A model generated the notes under the pieces. It had not been told where the DNA came from. It saw only the letters and a list, made by a program, of their open reading frames with translations, and ran no database searches. Source: Leucobacter aridicollis (GTDB lineage: Bacteria > Actinomycetota > Actinomycetes > Actinomycetales > Microbacteriaceae). From it: a stretch of 64,000 nucleotides of DNA. Shown in pieces: positions 1-8,436 of the stretch. The stretch lies in contig NZ_JACCBD010000001.1 in the NCBI RefSeq assembly GCF_013409595.1, positions 2,852,001 through 2,916,000 of the forward strand, in the 5' to 3' direction. Within the stretch, counting starts at the first letter, position 1. Every line of letters starts with the position of its first letter. A program made the position numbers and the translations under genes.

Positions 1-207
1 CTCTGACCCTGAGAGTGCTAATAAAGAATGCTCAAAAATTGCTCAAAAGACCAGCGCTCCAGAGCTCACCTTCGGACTACTCGAGCCGCCACTCAGGGAT
101 CTCAAGCAGCCCCGCTGCCGTTCCCGAGAGTAGCGACGGGCTCAAGAGGTAGGAACTTCCAGCCGTGGGGCGTATGGTGGTGTCCCACCCAAAAGAGGGA
201 GATCGAC

Positions 208-375
208 ATGAACGAGAAGAAGCAGCCCACCGAGGACACTGTTGACGAACCCGTAATGGACGGCGCTGACGAGGAATTCGATGGGGACGCAAACCCCCGC
301 AAAGGGCAATCAGACCCAGGGCTGATCCGTCATCCCGATAAGAACGACAAGACGACCGCACCCTACAACCTGTAG
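208..375 (+). CDS. Small acidic hypothetical protein (55 aa)
   Basis: A short, acidic, hydrophilic protein with no signal peptide or membrane segment. The start is set by a purine-rich ribosome binding site (AGAGGGAG) just upstream of the ATG; a longer reading of the frame begins in sequence that does not look coding. It ends 13 bases before the next small membrane protein and is probably the first gene of the conjugation operon, or a small gene just before it. I do not recognise a family. The C-terminus is rich in Lys, Asp and Pro and looks disordered. Confidence 0.55.
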   Translation: MNEKKQPTEDTVDEPVMDGADEEFDGDANPRKGQSDPGLIRHPDKNDKTTAPYNL

Positions 376-388
376 TCCAGCCAACTGC

Positions 389-727
389 ATGTCGAATATC
401 AGCCGGAATACCGGTAACGTCGGCAGCCCAACCGCAATGATCTCCCCAGCAGAGTCCTCCAAGCCTTCGCGTCACCAGACTGCGCTTACCTCACGGGACC
501 AAAGCCTTGCTTCCTTGGCCTTGGTCGTTGGAACTGCAGCGTTCCTGCTGGGGTGGATGCCTGTAATTGGATTTCTGGCAGGCGTTGCCGGCATTGGAAT
601 CGCAGCCACCGCGCTCCTCGTTGCACGACCAAAATCATGGCCGCTCGCCGGCATGGCATTGTCTGGGATTGCGACTGCGACCTCTATCGCTGCCACGCTG
701 TGGCTACTTCAACCATTTCCGTTTTAG
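389..727 (+). CDS. Small membrane protein with two or three hydrophobic segments (112 aa)
   Basis: The first 40 residues are polar and Ser/Thr-rich. Then come hydrophobic segments at about residues 42-60 and 62-78 and a third near 85-107, with Gly-rich turns. This resembles the short DUF4190-like membrane proteins common in actinobacteria, but I cannot assign it firmly. No strong ribosome binding site precedes the ATG. It lies upstream of the conjugation genes on the same strand, separated by about 500 bases without a clear gene. Confidence 0.55.
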   Translation: MSNISRNTGNVGSPTAMISPAESSKPSRHQTALTSRDQSLASLALVVGTAAFLLGWMPVIGFLAGVAGIGIAATALLVARPKSWPLAGMALSGIATATSIAATLWLLQPFPF

Positions 728-1241
728 TTCCGCCTCACTTTAGGCCGTTTCAAGAAGGGCTGCATGTCGGCTGGGGGCACGCTTCTCAAACGCTGTGTTC
801 ACTCGGCGGGCGTAGTGGTATGCCTTCGCGAAACCAGGCTCCACAGACCACTCCAAGCGATTGGGACTCTCCTACACGGTGGTAGGACTAGGGCACTACC
901 TTCAGTGTTTGCTCCGTCGCCCGTTCTAGGCCCGCACAGTCAGCGAGCGCGGCCAGGCAAGATGTAGAGTCCTTCAGCGGGCGTGCCTCAGGGAGAAATG
1001 CGGCCCCACGACGCAATGGTTCGGTCGCTTGCCCGCGGGGGCGAGCGGAGCTTGCGAAGTTCAGCGATCTCAGGGCGCTTCCGCTGAGTTCTGGCGCCGT
1101 CCGACGCGGAGAGCTTGCAATGCAAGTCGATGTGCGGCGACGGGGCCCCGGTCGCTCGCATTCCGCATTGGGAGCACAGGGTATTTTCCCGATCCTCTCT
1201 TCTCTGCCTGCGCAGTGGGTTTCGTCGAGCAGAGAGACTCG
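728..1241. other. Gene-poor stretch of about 510 bases
   Basis: Open frames on both strands here have Arg/Ser/Pro-rich shadow composition and no convincing start. I see no terminator hairpin with a T-tract, no tRNA and no recognisable protein remnant. It may hold the promoter of the conjugation operon that starts at 1242. Confidence 0.4.
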
Positions 1242-1808
1242 ATGAAAGGATCCCTGGTGACGAAGACGCATGAAGTCGACGGCGAGGCGGTGGAGGCGTC
1301 GGTGACGACCGGCCGCACTCGAGGTAGCCGTCCGAACGCTACGCCCCCTCCCCCACCCCCTCCCCAGGTACGACAACCGTTGCCGTCGCCGATCAACTGG
1401 TGGAAGCTCGATGACGAGGAAAGCGCAGAAACTCTGGAAGTCCTCGGCGAATGGGTGCCCGAGCTCGTCCGCAGGTACGGGCTGCGCGACTCGGTAGTGC
1501 CTCCCTGCTGGTTCTTACACGAAGCCCTCGTGCAAGAACTCCTTGCACTGTTTCAGTACCGCAACCAGCAGCAAGTAGAACCCACTGCTCCGCCGTCAGC
1601 GATGCTCGATTTCCATTACCAGTTCGATCTCGCGATCCGCAGGCTCACGAGTTGGACGACGTCGACGGGATGCAACTCGGCCGAGCATCACGACACGACG
1701 CCCGCAGTGTGGGTGATGCCAGGTAGCGTGCGGAACAGTAACTGGGTCGTTGATTTCGAAGACTACGTGAAGACAGTCCGCGCGGGTAACGCGGGCGTGA
1801 AGGAGTGA
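1242..1808 (+). CDS. Hypothetical protein of the conjugation operon (188 aa)
   Basis: A soluble protein with a proline run at about residues 32-39 followed by a folded-looking region rich in Trp, Leu and Glu. I chose the ATG at 1242, preceded by AGAGAG, because the longer frame upstream reads as Arg/Ala-rich shadow. There is no signal peptide or membrane segment. It overlaps the next gene, as do most genes of this operon, so it is probably translated together with the transfer proteins. Its family is not recognised; a cytoplasmic accessory role in transfer is only inferred from position. Confidence 0.65.
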   Translation: MKGSLVTKTHEVDGEAVEASVTTGRTRGSRPNATPPPPPPPQVRQPLPSPINWWKLDDEESAETLEVLGEWVPELVRRYGLRDSVVPPCWFLHEALVQELLALFQYRNQQQVEPTAPPSAMLDFHYQFDLAIRRLTSWTTSTGCNSAEHHDTTPAVWVMPGSVRNSNWVVDFEDYVKTVRAGNAGVKE

Positions 1809-1810
1809 TT

Positions 1811-2695
1811 GTGAAGAAGCAGTGGAACCGTAACACGGTCATCGGTGTCGTCTCGGGTGCAGTGGTCCTGCTCACCGCGATCGGCATCACGATTTTCCTA
1901 CTCCTGCCGGGAGGCAGCAAGGATCCGGCCGCTCCTGAGCCGAAGCCCGCGCCTGGCACGAGCGCTGGAGCTGAAAGCCCGGAACTGGGTGAGCAAGAGA
2001 CGAAGGTGTCGGAGTCGTTGTGGGAGCCGGCCCCGTTTGATGATTCGGGAATGGTCGAGATGGTCGTCACCACGAACCCGGAAGAGGCAGCTCTGTCTGC
2101 TGCCCGGGTGCTGTGGTCCGCAGACGCAGGCAAGCAGCCCTTCCACGAAGACTTTGTTCGGGAATCACTCACAAGAGTAATGAAGCCGTCACCAGACTAT
2201 GTGGGGCCCGAAGGTGTGATCCGTTCGACCATTGACCGGTCGAAATCGAACCTTGGGCACACCGAATGGGTCGCAGGAGATATTGTGCAGGCCGGGATTG
2301 ACGCGGCAGATAGCGAAGGCTGGAACCCTGATGGCGGTTGGTGGTGGGAGCTCGGAAACGAGAAGCGCTACAACGCACTCACCGGCCATGGCATCACCTA
2401 CACCTCCCACCCCATTGAGGCGTTCAACGATGCCCAAGCAGCCGCCGAAGGTTACGACGTGAACACAACCATCGAGGAGACCTGGGAAGCAGATGCGCTC
2501 CCCGGAACCTACTCGAAGTATTGGGTGCGAGTTGAAAGCGCGGTCAACTCCGGTGGGGAGTCCGGCGCTGGCGTGCACCTGGTGAGGAATGCGACGTCCC
2601 TGCTCATCTATTGTGATGCCCCTGAGGATGGCGGTATTTGTGGGGTTGCAGCGTTGACGAAGAGCTATCCGGAGCAATGGCAGCGCCAGCAGTAG
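1811..2695 (+). CDS. Membrane-anchored extracytoplasmic protein of the conjugation operon (294 aa)
   Basis: One N-terminal transmembrane helix (about residues 7-31) follows a basic start. Then comes a Pro/Ala/Glu-rich linker and a globular region of about 220 residues with many Trp and Tyr, probably outside the membrane. AAGGAG lies five bases before the GTG at 1811, which favours this start over a GTG at 1805 that overlaps the upstream stop. The architecture resembles VirB8/TcpC-like bitopic proteins of Gram-positive conjugation systems, but no diagnostic motif is visible, so this is a positional suggestion. The gene overlaps the start of the peptidase gene. Confidence 0.7.
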   Translation: MKKQWNRNTVIGVVSGAVVLLTAIGITIFLLLPGGSKDPAAPEPKPAPGTSAGAESPELGEQETKVSESLWEPAPFDDSGMVEMVVTTNPEEAALSAARVLWSADAGKQPFHEDFVRESLTRVMKPSPDYVGPEGVIRSTIDRSKSNLGHTEWVAGDIVQAGIDAADSEGWNPDGGWWWELGNEKRYNALTGHGITYTSHPIEAFNDAQAAAEGYDVNTTIEETWEADALPGTYSKYWVRVESAVNSGGESGAGVHLVRNATSLLIYCDAPEDGGICGVAALTKSYPEQWQRQQ

Positions 2696-3282
2696 CGGTC
2701 AAGGTCGCAGTCCATGCTGCGCAAAGCAAGACCGGCCGCAACATCATCCTTGGCGTGCTGGCGGTCGTCCTCACGATCATCATGCTGCCGTTTATCCTCA
2801 TCGGTGCCACTGTCGCTGGAGCGATCGCGGAGGCCGACACTGGCACTGAGGAGATCACTCCCCCGGGTGTGGTTGGTGAGGTGCCTGTCGTTGGGGACTG
2901 GGCGTCACCGGTGGCGTCTTACGTCATCACGACCGAGTGGTGGGGGTACTACGGGCATACCGGCATGGATCTTGCTGCCCCGCAGGAGACACCGATCTAT
3001 GCGGCTTCTTCTGGGACCGTGACGGCGACGCATTGGGCTGGGCAAGATAGTTACGGCTGGCACATCGTGATCTCACACGCCGGCGGGCTCTCAACTCTGT
3101 ACGGTCACATGGTGAGGCCAACCACGTTGCAGGTCGGGCAGAAAGTGAAGGCCGGCCAACACATCGGCTACGTGGGTAGTACGGGAAACTCCACTGGCCC
3201 GCATCTTCATTTTGAGACGCTCGTGAATGGGGTCCCGACCGACCCGCGGCCGGTCATGTTCGCTCGAGGTATCAATTTGTAG
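2677..3282 (+). CDS. M23-family peptidoglycan hydrolase of the conjugation system (201 aa)
   Basis: A LytM/lysostaphin-type zinc metallopeptidase. The sequence shows the HTGMDLAAP motif (HxxxD zinc ligands), LYGHM, and the C-terminal GNSTGPHLHFE signature with the HxH ligand pair. One transmembrane segment near residues 18-42 places the catalytic domain outside the membrane. Such enzymes in conjugation operons open the cell wall locally for the transfer channel, as VirB1-like hydrolases do. I chose the ATG at 2677, just after GGAG, rather than a start 39 bases upstream inside the previous gene. An imperfect hairpin follows the stop. Confidence 0.88.
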   Translation: MAAPAVAVKVAVHAAQSKTGRNIILGVLAVVLTIIMLPFILIGATVAGAIAEADTGTEEITPPGVVGEVPVVGDWASPVASYVITTEWWGYYGHTGMDLAAPQETPIYAASSGTVTATHWAGQDSYGWHIVISHAGGLSTLYGHMVRPTTLQVGQKVKAGQHIGYVGSTGNSTGPHLHFETLVNGVPTDPRPVMFARGINL

Positions 3283-3300
3283 ACGACTCCTCTTGGTTGC

Positions 3301-3342
3301 GGGGCTGTCAGCGCGTAGTGCGCCGACGGCCCCGTCGTTTTC
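3301..3342 (+). terminator. Imperfect hairpin with short T-run between the M23 gene and the next gene
   Basis: GGGGC and GCCCC arms with inner GTC/GAC and GCGC/GCGC pairs and two mismatches are followed by GTCGTTTTC. It could be a partial terminator lowering expression of the downstream secretion genes. The following gene starts only about 45 bases later, so full termination is unlikely. Confidence 0.45.
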
Positions 3343-3383
3343 GTAGCGCCACATCGGGTGGCGATACGGAAACGGAGAACCAA

Positions 3384-3695
3384 ATGGATTTCATCCCCAT
3401 GCTCGTCGACGTCGTAAGTGTCCTTCCGGCAATTGAGGTGCCGGATCTCGAACCAGATTTCAACGCCCCGTTCGTGAAACCTTCATTGCATGTCGTGAAT
3501 TCAGCTGCTGCAATCGCCACCATCGCTTGTCTTCTTGGCGTAGTGCTCTCAGTTATTCTGCTCGCTGTCGGAAAGCTGAGCCAGCGCAATCAGAACATCG
3601 CCTGGATCGTTCTTGCTTGTGCCCTCGTTGGCACGATGCTCCTTGGCTCTGCAACCGCGTTGATGACGTACGTAGGAGGTATTCCGCTGTTCTAG
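3384..3695 (+). CDS. Two-helix membrane protein, VirB2/TrbC-like candidate (103 aa)
   Basis: A short protein with a polar N-terminal third and two hydrophobic helices (about residues 38-60 and 72-94) separated by a basic loop containing KLSQRNQN. Size, two-helix topology and position immediately before a TrbL/VirB6-like gene match small pilin-like or PrgI-neighbour proteins of type IV secretion operons, but there is no sequence signature. The ATG at 3384 has GGAG upstream; the frame extends further upstream without a better start. Confidence 0.7.
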   Translation: MDFIPMLVDVVSVLPAIEVPDLEPDFNAPFVKPSLHVVNSAAAIATIACLLGVVLSVILLAVGKLSQRNQNIAWIVLACALVGTMLLGSATALMTYVGGIPLF

Positions 3696-3707
3696 CGGGA
3701 GTCCAGT

Positions 3708-4940
3708 ATGCGTCACATGGAAGACACCCTGGAGATCGACTTCGATTGCACGCCAATCGATTTGGCCTGCCACGTCTTTGAAACCCAGACGAAGGGGATG
3801 AGCGAGTTCCTTGCCTGGGTCGCGGACATCACCATAGGAAACCACTCGATTGCTCCCGGATCGAAGCTGTGGGACAGCGCAATCGGTGAATCGGGGTACT
3901 GGTTCAGGATCGCGATCATCGTGTCCCTTGGGATCCTCTCCGTGGGAATCGTGCGGGGTGTCTTCCAAGCAGACATGAAGTGGCCAATCATCGGTGTCCT
4001 CGCAGGCATCCCATCAACCTACTTCGCACTCACCCTCGGCGGCGCACTTCTGGAAATATCCGAGTTGATCAGCAAAGACCTTCTCGACCGGCTCGGTGGG
4101 GGTGAAGGGTTCGCGGCCGCGATTCGAACGACCATGCAAGTCGGCACTGGCTCAGACACCGGAGGCGCGTTGCTGCAAGTTGCTGGGGTCGGGTTCCTCC
4201 CGATGATGATCTTGATGCTTGTCCTCATCCTCGGCATGATCATGCTCAATTTCGCGCTCGCGTTCAGAAACTTCGCAATCATGATCCTCATCGCGTTCGC
4301 CCCACTCGCATTCATGGGCGTCACCACGAAGGGCGGGTGGGGGCTCGCGAAGAAATGGTTCAGCGTTGGACTCGCGCTCCTGATCGCGGAGCCACTTATG
4401 TTCGGGCTCCTCGCGATGATCCTCCGGGCGACGAAGGGGGCGACCCTGTTTGACGGCGGAAGTCTGACACTTGCGATCGGAATGTTCATGACGGCGTTTA
4501 TGCCGCTCATGGTGGTGAAGTTCTTTGACTTCCTCGGCGCCGATGCTGTGTCTGCTGACCAGGCAGGCTCACAGCTGGGCCGAAGCGCCAGCCAAGGGTC
4601 ACGGAATGTGGTTCGAACGGTCTCCGCCGGAAAATCAGGGGCTGCCGGTGCGCGCGGCGGCGGCGCGGCCGCACGAGGTGGCGGTACCGCCGGCAGCAAT
4701 CGGGCTCCCGGCTCACCCGGCGGAGGCAGCGGAAAGCCTGGTGCGACTGGTGGCCAGGGTGCCGGAAAGCCCGGCAAGAGCGGGGCGAACGGCGGAAGTG
4801 GGAAGCCTGGGAGTAACGGCTCTCCCGGTTCGCAGCGGCGCGGTGGCGGTGCGCCGAAGGCCGGCGGGAACCGGTCTCCTGAGACTCCGAAACCAAAGAC
4901 GAAACCTGCAGCCCCGAAACCGACAAGGGGTGTGCGATGA
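3708..4940 (+). CDS. TrbL/VirB6-like conjugal transfer membrane protein (410 aa)
   Basis: A polytopic inner-membrane channel component. About six hydrophobic segments are visible between residues 67 and 275, including the Met/Leu-rich stretch around 164-186 typical of TrbL/VirB6 proteins. From about residue 290 to the end the protein becomes a long, basic, low-complexity tail of Gly, Ser, Ala, Pro and Lys, as in many actinobacterial TrbL homologues. GGGAG precedes the ATG at 3708; an in-frame ATG nine bases later is an alternative. The stop overlaps the next start (ATGA), so the two are translationally coupled. Confidence 0.85.
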   Translation: MRHMEDTLEIDFDCTPIDLACHVFETQTKGMSEFLAWVADITIGNHSIAPGSKLWDSAIGESGYWFRIAIIVSLGILSVGIVRGVFQADMKWPIIGVLAGIPSTYFALTLGGALLEISELISKDLLDRLGGGEGFAAAIRTTMQVGTGSDTGGALLQVAGVGFLPMMILMLVLILGMIMLNFALAFRNFAIMILIAFAPLAFMGVTTKGGWGLAKKWFSVGLALLIAEPLMFGLLAMILRATKGATLFDGGSLTLAIGMFMTAFMPLMVVKFFDFLGADAVSADQAGSQLGRSASQGSRNVVRTVSAGKSGAAGARGGGAAARGGGTAGSNRAPGSPGGGSGKPGATGGQGAGKPGKSGANGGSGKPGSNGSPGSQRRGGGAPKAGGNRSPETPKPKTKPAAPKPTRGVR

Positions 4941-6427
4941 GCGCAGTAGACCCGCGCGAGCTTGCGAAGGTTCAGTACGCACGCCGCCCCACTCAGGGCG
5001 TGATCCTTGGGATCGATAAGTACGGGGTGTGGTCGATCGGGATCGCGGTCATTCCCGTGCTCGTGTGCGTCGTTGCGAGAAACCTCGTCGGTGCACTCGT
5101 CGCGGCCGCAATCATGGCGCCACTTGCAGCAGGCGGATTCTTCAAAACCGAAGCAGGGATCCCATGGACGATGCACGTCCTCAAGGTGCTGCAGTTCAAA
5201 CGCAGAAAGGCAACTGGAATGACGAAGTACCGGCGCAAGACTGGCCCGATCATGAAGGGCCACCTCGAGCTGCCCGGGCACCCCAACCGGTTCGAAATCT
5301 GGGAGACCGAAAAGGGCTCCGTCGTGATCTGGGACAAACGCTCACAGATGGCGTCCATCACCTGCGTGGTCGCCTCCCCCGGTATGGCGCAGCACAGCGT
5401 CTCAGTGTCGACCCCTGAAGAACGAGAAGGCCTGATCACGGGATGGATGACAGTCTGTGGCGCATGGACCAGGCGACAACAGATAGCCAGAGTGACCGTA
5501 CAGGAACGCACGCGGCCCGGGTCCGTGGTCGTCGAGCAGCAACAGTTCGACGCGCTAAAGAAGACCGGCCCTCTGGCCGAGTCGTATCAGGACGCACTGA
5601 ATCTGCTTGCTGATGAGGTCGTGTGGCGCCCGTCGACGATCACCCTCACAATCGACACCGGATCCGGTGCTGGTCGTTCTCTCGTGAAGAGCCACGGAGG
5701 CGGCAAGGCCGGCGTTCTTGCGGTGTGTGAGCAGGAGATGGGGTCGACCACTGAGGCGCTCATGCAGGCCGGGTTCACGCGTGTGGCGTGGTGTACGCCT
5801 CGCGAATGGGCGGCTACCGGCCGTGGCACCGTCGACCCAGTTGGGGAGACCGCGATCGACGCACGCATCGGGTCCGCGTTTGAAGGTGTCGCCCCCGAGC
5901 TCGCCGGCCCAATGTCGCTCGATGAGGACAAAGACTACGCAGAAACCGATTCCGCGTTCCACCGCACCTACTGGGTCGCGGAATGGCCAAGAATCCAGAC
6001 ACTTCCCGGGTTCATGGGAAATGTCGCGTTCGCAGAATCCCACCACGGATACGCAGTCAGGCACACGTTCTCCCTCGTCGGGAAACCCGTCCCGATGAAG
6101 GTCGCACTGAAACGGATCTCGAAAGACCGAAAGACGTGGAAACAGAACGCCCAATTCAAACAGGACCGCGCCGGCACCACGATTGCAGACAACGCGGACT
6201 GGTTAAACCTCGACGCACGTGAGCAGGACCTCATCGACGGGCAAGGACAACTCGAATTCACCGGCTATCTCGTTGTCACGGCGGTCACTCGTGACGAGCT
6301 TGAAGAATCGTGCGCGGCGATGGAGATCTCGGCCGCGAACGCAGGAGTGGAACTTCTGGTCATGAGCTACCAACAACAGGCCGGCCTCATTGCTGTGGCG
6401 TATCCGGTCGGGATGGGAATGAAGTAA
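4937..6427 (+). CDS. SCO6880/PrgI-family type IV secretion protein (496 aa)
   Basis: It has a short cytoplasmic N-terminus, two adjacent transmembrane segments (about residues 28-68) and a large soluble domain. The order tail, helix pair, FKTEAG-type basic loop and long mixed alpha/beta domain matches the SCO6880-like proteins found between the TrbL and VirB4 genes of actinobacterial conjugative elements; these carry a PrgI-like membrane region. I assign it on architecture and gene order. It overlaps the previous gene by ATGA and abuts the VirB4 start (TAATG), giving a coupled block. Confidence 0.8.
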   Translation: MSAVDPRELAKVQYARRPTQGVILGIDKYGVWSIGIAVIPVLVCVVARNLVGALVAAAIMAPLAAGGFFKTEAGIPWTMHVLKVLQFKRRKATGMTKYRRKTGPIMKGHLELPGHPNRFEIWETEKGSVVIWDKRSQMASITCVVASPGMAQHSVSVSTPEEREGLITGWMTVCGAWTRRQQIARVTVQERTRPGSVVVEQQQFDALKKTGPLAESYQDALNLLADEVVWRPSTITLTIDTGSGAGRSLVKSHGGGKAGVLAVCEQEMGSTTEALMQAGFTRVAWCTPREWAATGRGTVDPVGETAIDARIGSAFEGVAPELAGPMSLDEDKDYAETDSAFHRTYWVAEWPRIQTLPGFMGNVAFAESHHGYAVRHTFSLVGKPVPMKVALKRISKDRKTWKQNAQFKQDRAGTTIADNADWLNLDAREQDLIDGQGQLEFTGYLVVTAVTRDELEESCAAMEISAANAGVELLVMSYQQQAGLIAVAYPVGMGMK

Positions 6428-7926
6428 TGGGCCGCAGTCAGGTCATGTTCGATCCGGGAACTCTCACCCGGAAAGAGCGCAAAATCCTTCGTCAAGTTCG
6501 GGACGAGCACACTCTTGGTGAGCCGGCGTCTGCCCCAGAAATTGAGGAGCTCCCATTTCTTGGGATGGATGATCGCTTCCGCTCGATCCCACGCCTCAGT
6601 CCTCCCCCGCACGTTGGGACGGGGTGGGATTTCGCGGCCGCGAACCCGTTCGCCGCCGCAGACCTCCCCCAAGTCCAGGGCCCCGTTGTCGGAGTTGAAC
6701 GGCTTTCCGGGGGCCGTGGTTTCATTCTTCACCCCTGGCACATGTACTTGCTCGGCATGGTGTCTTCCCCGAACATTCTTGTGAAGGGCAGCCTTCGCCG
6801 CGGCAAGTCGTTCATCGTGAAGCGGCTCGTGACGCTCCTCGCGCTGTTTAACGTGTACTCGATCAACACGAGTGACGTGAAGGGCGAGCACGGTGTGGTC
6901 GCGGAAGCGCTCGGCGGACAGGTGTTCAAGGTCGGGTCGTTCGGCACCGATATCCGTGTGAACCCTCTCCAGGCAGGCGAGCGCCACTTCGGTGAATCTG
7001 AAGCAGAGCACACGCAGCGCATGCTCGCATCCCGGCAGCAGGTGCTCCAGCTCATCGGAGCGCTCCTTGCCCCCGGATCCAGGAACCTGTTTCCGGCCGA
7101 GATTGCGATCTTGAACTGGGCACTCAGTGAGGTGATTCGTGAGACGAACGACCATCCGACGATCCGGAAGGTCATCCAGAAGATCGACTCACCGGAGCTC
7201 ACCACGGCCCGCGGCGGCATGTTTGAGAAAAGCATGGCGCGCGACCTGGTGCTCATGTTCGATCTCCTCCTCCAGGGAAACCTGTCGGGCATGTTCGAAG
7301 ACGAGGGAACCATCCAACTCAACCCAGAGTCCCCATACACGGTGTTTGACACGTATGCGATGGAGAAACGTGGAGATCTCGCGCTCGCAATCACGCAGAC
7401 CATCACGAACTCGTGGGTGCAGAACATGGTGTCGAACAAAGCATCAGGACGTAGGCATCTCGTCATCCGTGAGGAAGGGTGGCGTGACATGAAGACGAAA
7501 GCCGCGCTTGAGGCGCACGAGCTGCAGTTGAAACTGTCTGGCGAATACGGCATCACGATGATGATGATCGTTCACGAGGACGGGGACTTTGATACCGGCG
7601 GGGAAGAAGAGCGAAACCTCGCCCAGAAACTCCTCCGAGGGTACGCGAACACGATCACGTTCTATCAAAACGAGTCGACACTCAAGCGCGCTGTCCAGGC
7701 CGGGACGCTCCGTCAGGGTGAGGCGAACCTCATCAGGGGGTTCGGTCGTGGCGAGTTTATGTTCCGTGCCGGTGAGCGCAGCTACGTCATCGACGGCAAC
7801 CCGACGTCGACACCGTGGGAGCGACAGCTCTTTGACACTGATGCGGCGATGCGGCATCTCGGCCGAGACACCGACAAGCAGGGCAGCCAAGAAGACAACA
7901 CACATGTGCAGGGGGAATCCGAATGA
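6427..7926 (+). CDS. VirB4/TraC-like conjugation ATPase (499 aa)
   Basis: The cytoplasmic ATPase that energises assembly of the transfer channel. The Walker A motif GSLRRGKS lies at residues 121-128, and a Walker B-like segment (HLVIREEGWR) near residue 350 is followed by the C-terminal RecA-fold region. It is shorter than typical VirB4 proteins (about 800 aa): the N-terminal domain is probably supplied by the preceding SCO6880-type protein, as in other actinobacterial systems. I chose the ATG at 6427 that overlaps the upstream stop; the frame is open earlier only inside the preceding gene. Confidence 0.86.
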   Translation: MGRSQVMFDPGTLTRKERKILRQVRDEHTLGEPASAPEIEELPFLGMDDRFRSIPRLSPPPHVGTGWDFAAANPFAAADLPQVQGPVVGVERLSGGRGFILHPWHMYLLGMVSSPNILVKGSLRRGKSFIVKRLVTLLALFNVYSINTSDVKGEHGVVAEALGGQVFKVGSFGTDIRVNPLQAGERHFGESEAEHTQRMLASRQQVLQLIGALLAPGSRNLFPAEIAILNWALSEVIRETNDHPTIRKVIQKIDSPELTTARGGMFEKSMARDLVLMFDLLLQGNLSGMFEDEGTIQLNPESPYTVFDTYAMEKRGDLALAITQTITNSWVQNMVSNKASGRRHLVIREEGWRDMKTKAALEAHELQLKLSGEYGITMMMIVHEDGDFDTGGEEERNLAQKLLRGYANTITFYQNESTLKRAVQAGTLRQGEANLIRGFGRGEFMFRAGERSYVIDGNPTSTPWERQLFDTDAAMRHLGRDTDKQGSQEDNTHVQGESE

Positions 7927-8423
7927 CGAAAGACAGCGTGACATCGCTCACAGGCGAAGCACGAAAGGCACTCGGGGAACTCTCCCCCACCAGCGACGAT
8001 CCGCTGCTCAGTGAGGTGTGGGAGCTGTGCGTGTCCGTCACCAACGAAGCAGGCTCCCGGTTCCTCGAACAAGCTCACGGGCCGCTGCTCTCAGCGGCCG
8101 CGGAAGTGCGGCTCTACGTCGCGCACCTCGAGCGGGTAGAAAACGTGATCGAGGGATCCCCGCTCAGGGTGCCAGGCCTGGCAGCGAGGCCGCTGCGCGC
8201 TGCGGGCCGCTACATCGCAGACACGAGCGACAGCACCGAGCTCGTCGCATTCCTCCGGGAAGTACCAGCGATCGCGTCAGCCTTCGGGGAATACCTCATC
8301 CGGGCAGAAGGCCGACAATCCCGCCCGGTCGTCGACGTCTTAGACCTTGCCGTGCGGGCCGGCGCCGTATTCACCGACTGCCTCGTGCGGGCCGTCCCAC
8401 CTGTGGCGATCGCCAACGACTAG
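7923..8423 (+). CDS. Hypothetical protein between VirB4 and VirD4 genes (166 aa)
   Basis: A soluble, mostly helical-looking protein rich in Ala, Leu, Glu and Arg with no membrane segment or recognisable motif. It starts at an ATG overlapping the VirB4 stop (ATGA) and ends 13 bases before the coupling-protein start, so it is certainly part of the transfer operon. An accessory role linking the two ATPases is possible but rests only on position. Confidence 0.75.
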   Translation: MTKDSVTSLTGEARKALGELSPTSDDPLLSEVWELCVSVTNEAGSRFLEQAHGPLLSAAAEVRLYVAHLERVENVIEGSPLRVPGLAARPLRAAGRYIADTSDSTELVAFLREVPAIASAFGEYLIRAEGRQSRPVVDVLDLAVRAGAVFTDCLVRAVPPVAIAND

Positions 8424-8436
8424 AACGGAAACTCCT

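Noticed and set aside
888..1376. Minus-strand frame before the conjugation operon
   Set aside because: Arg/Ser-rich, no homology-like segments, overlaps a better supported plus-strand gene.
4019..5281. Long minus-strand open frame (420 codons) opposite the TrbL-like gene
   Set aside because: Its Pro-rich composition mirrors the Gly/Ala-rich tail of the TrbL-like gene; no start signal or motif.
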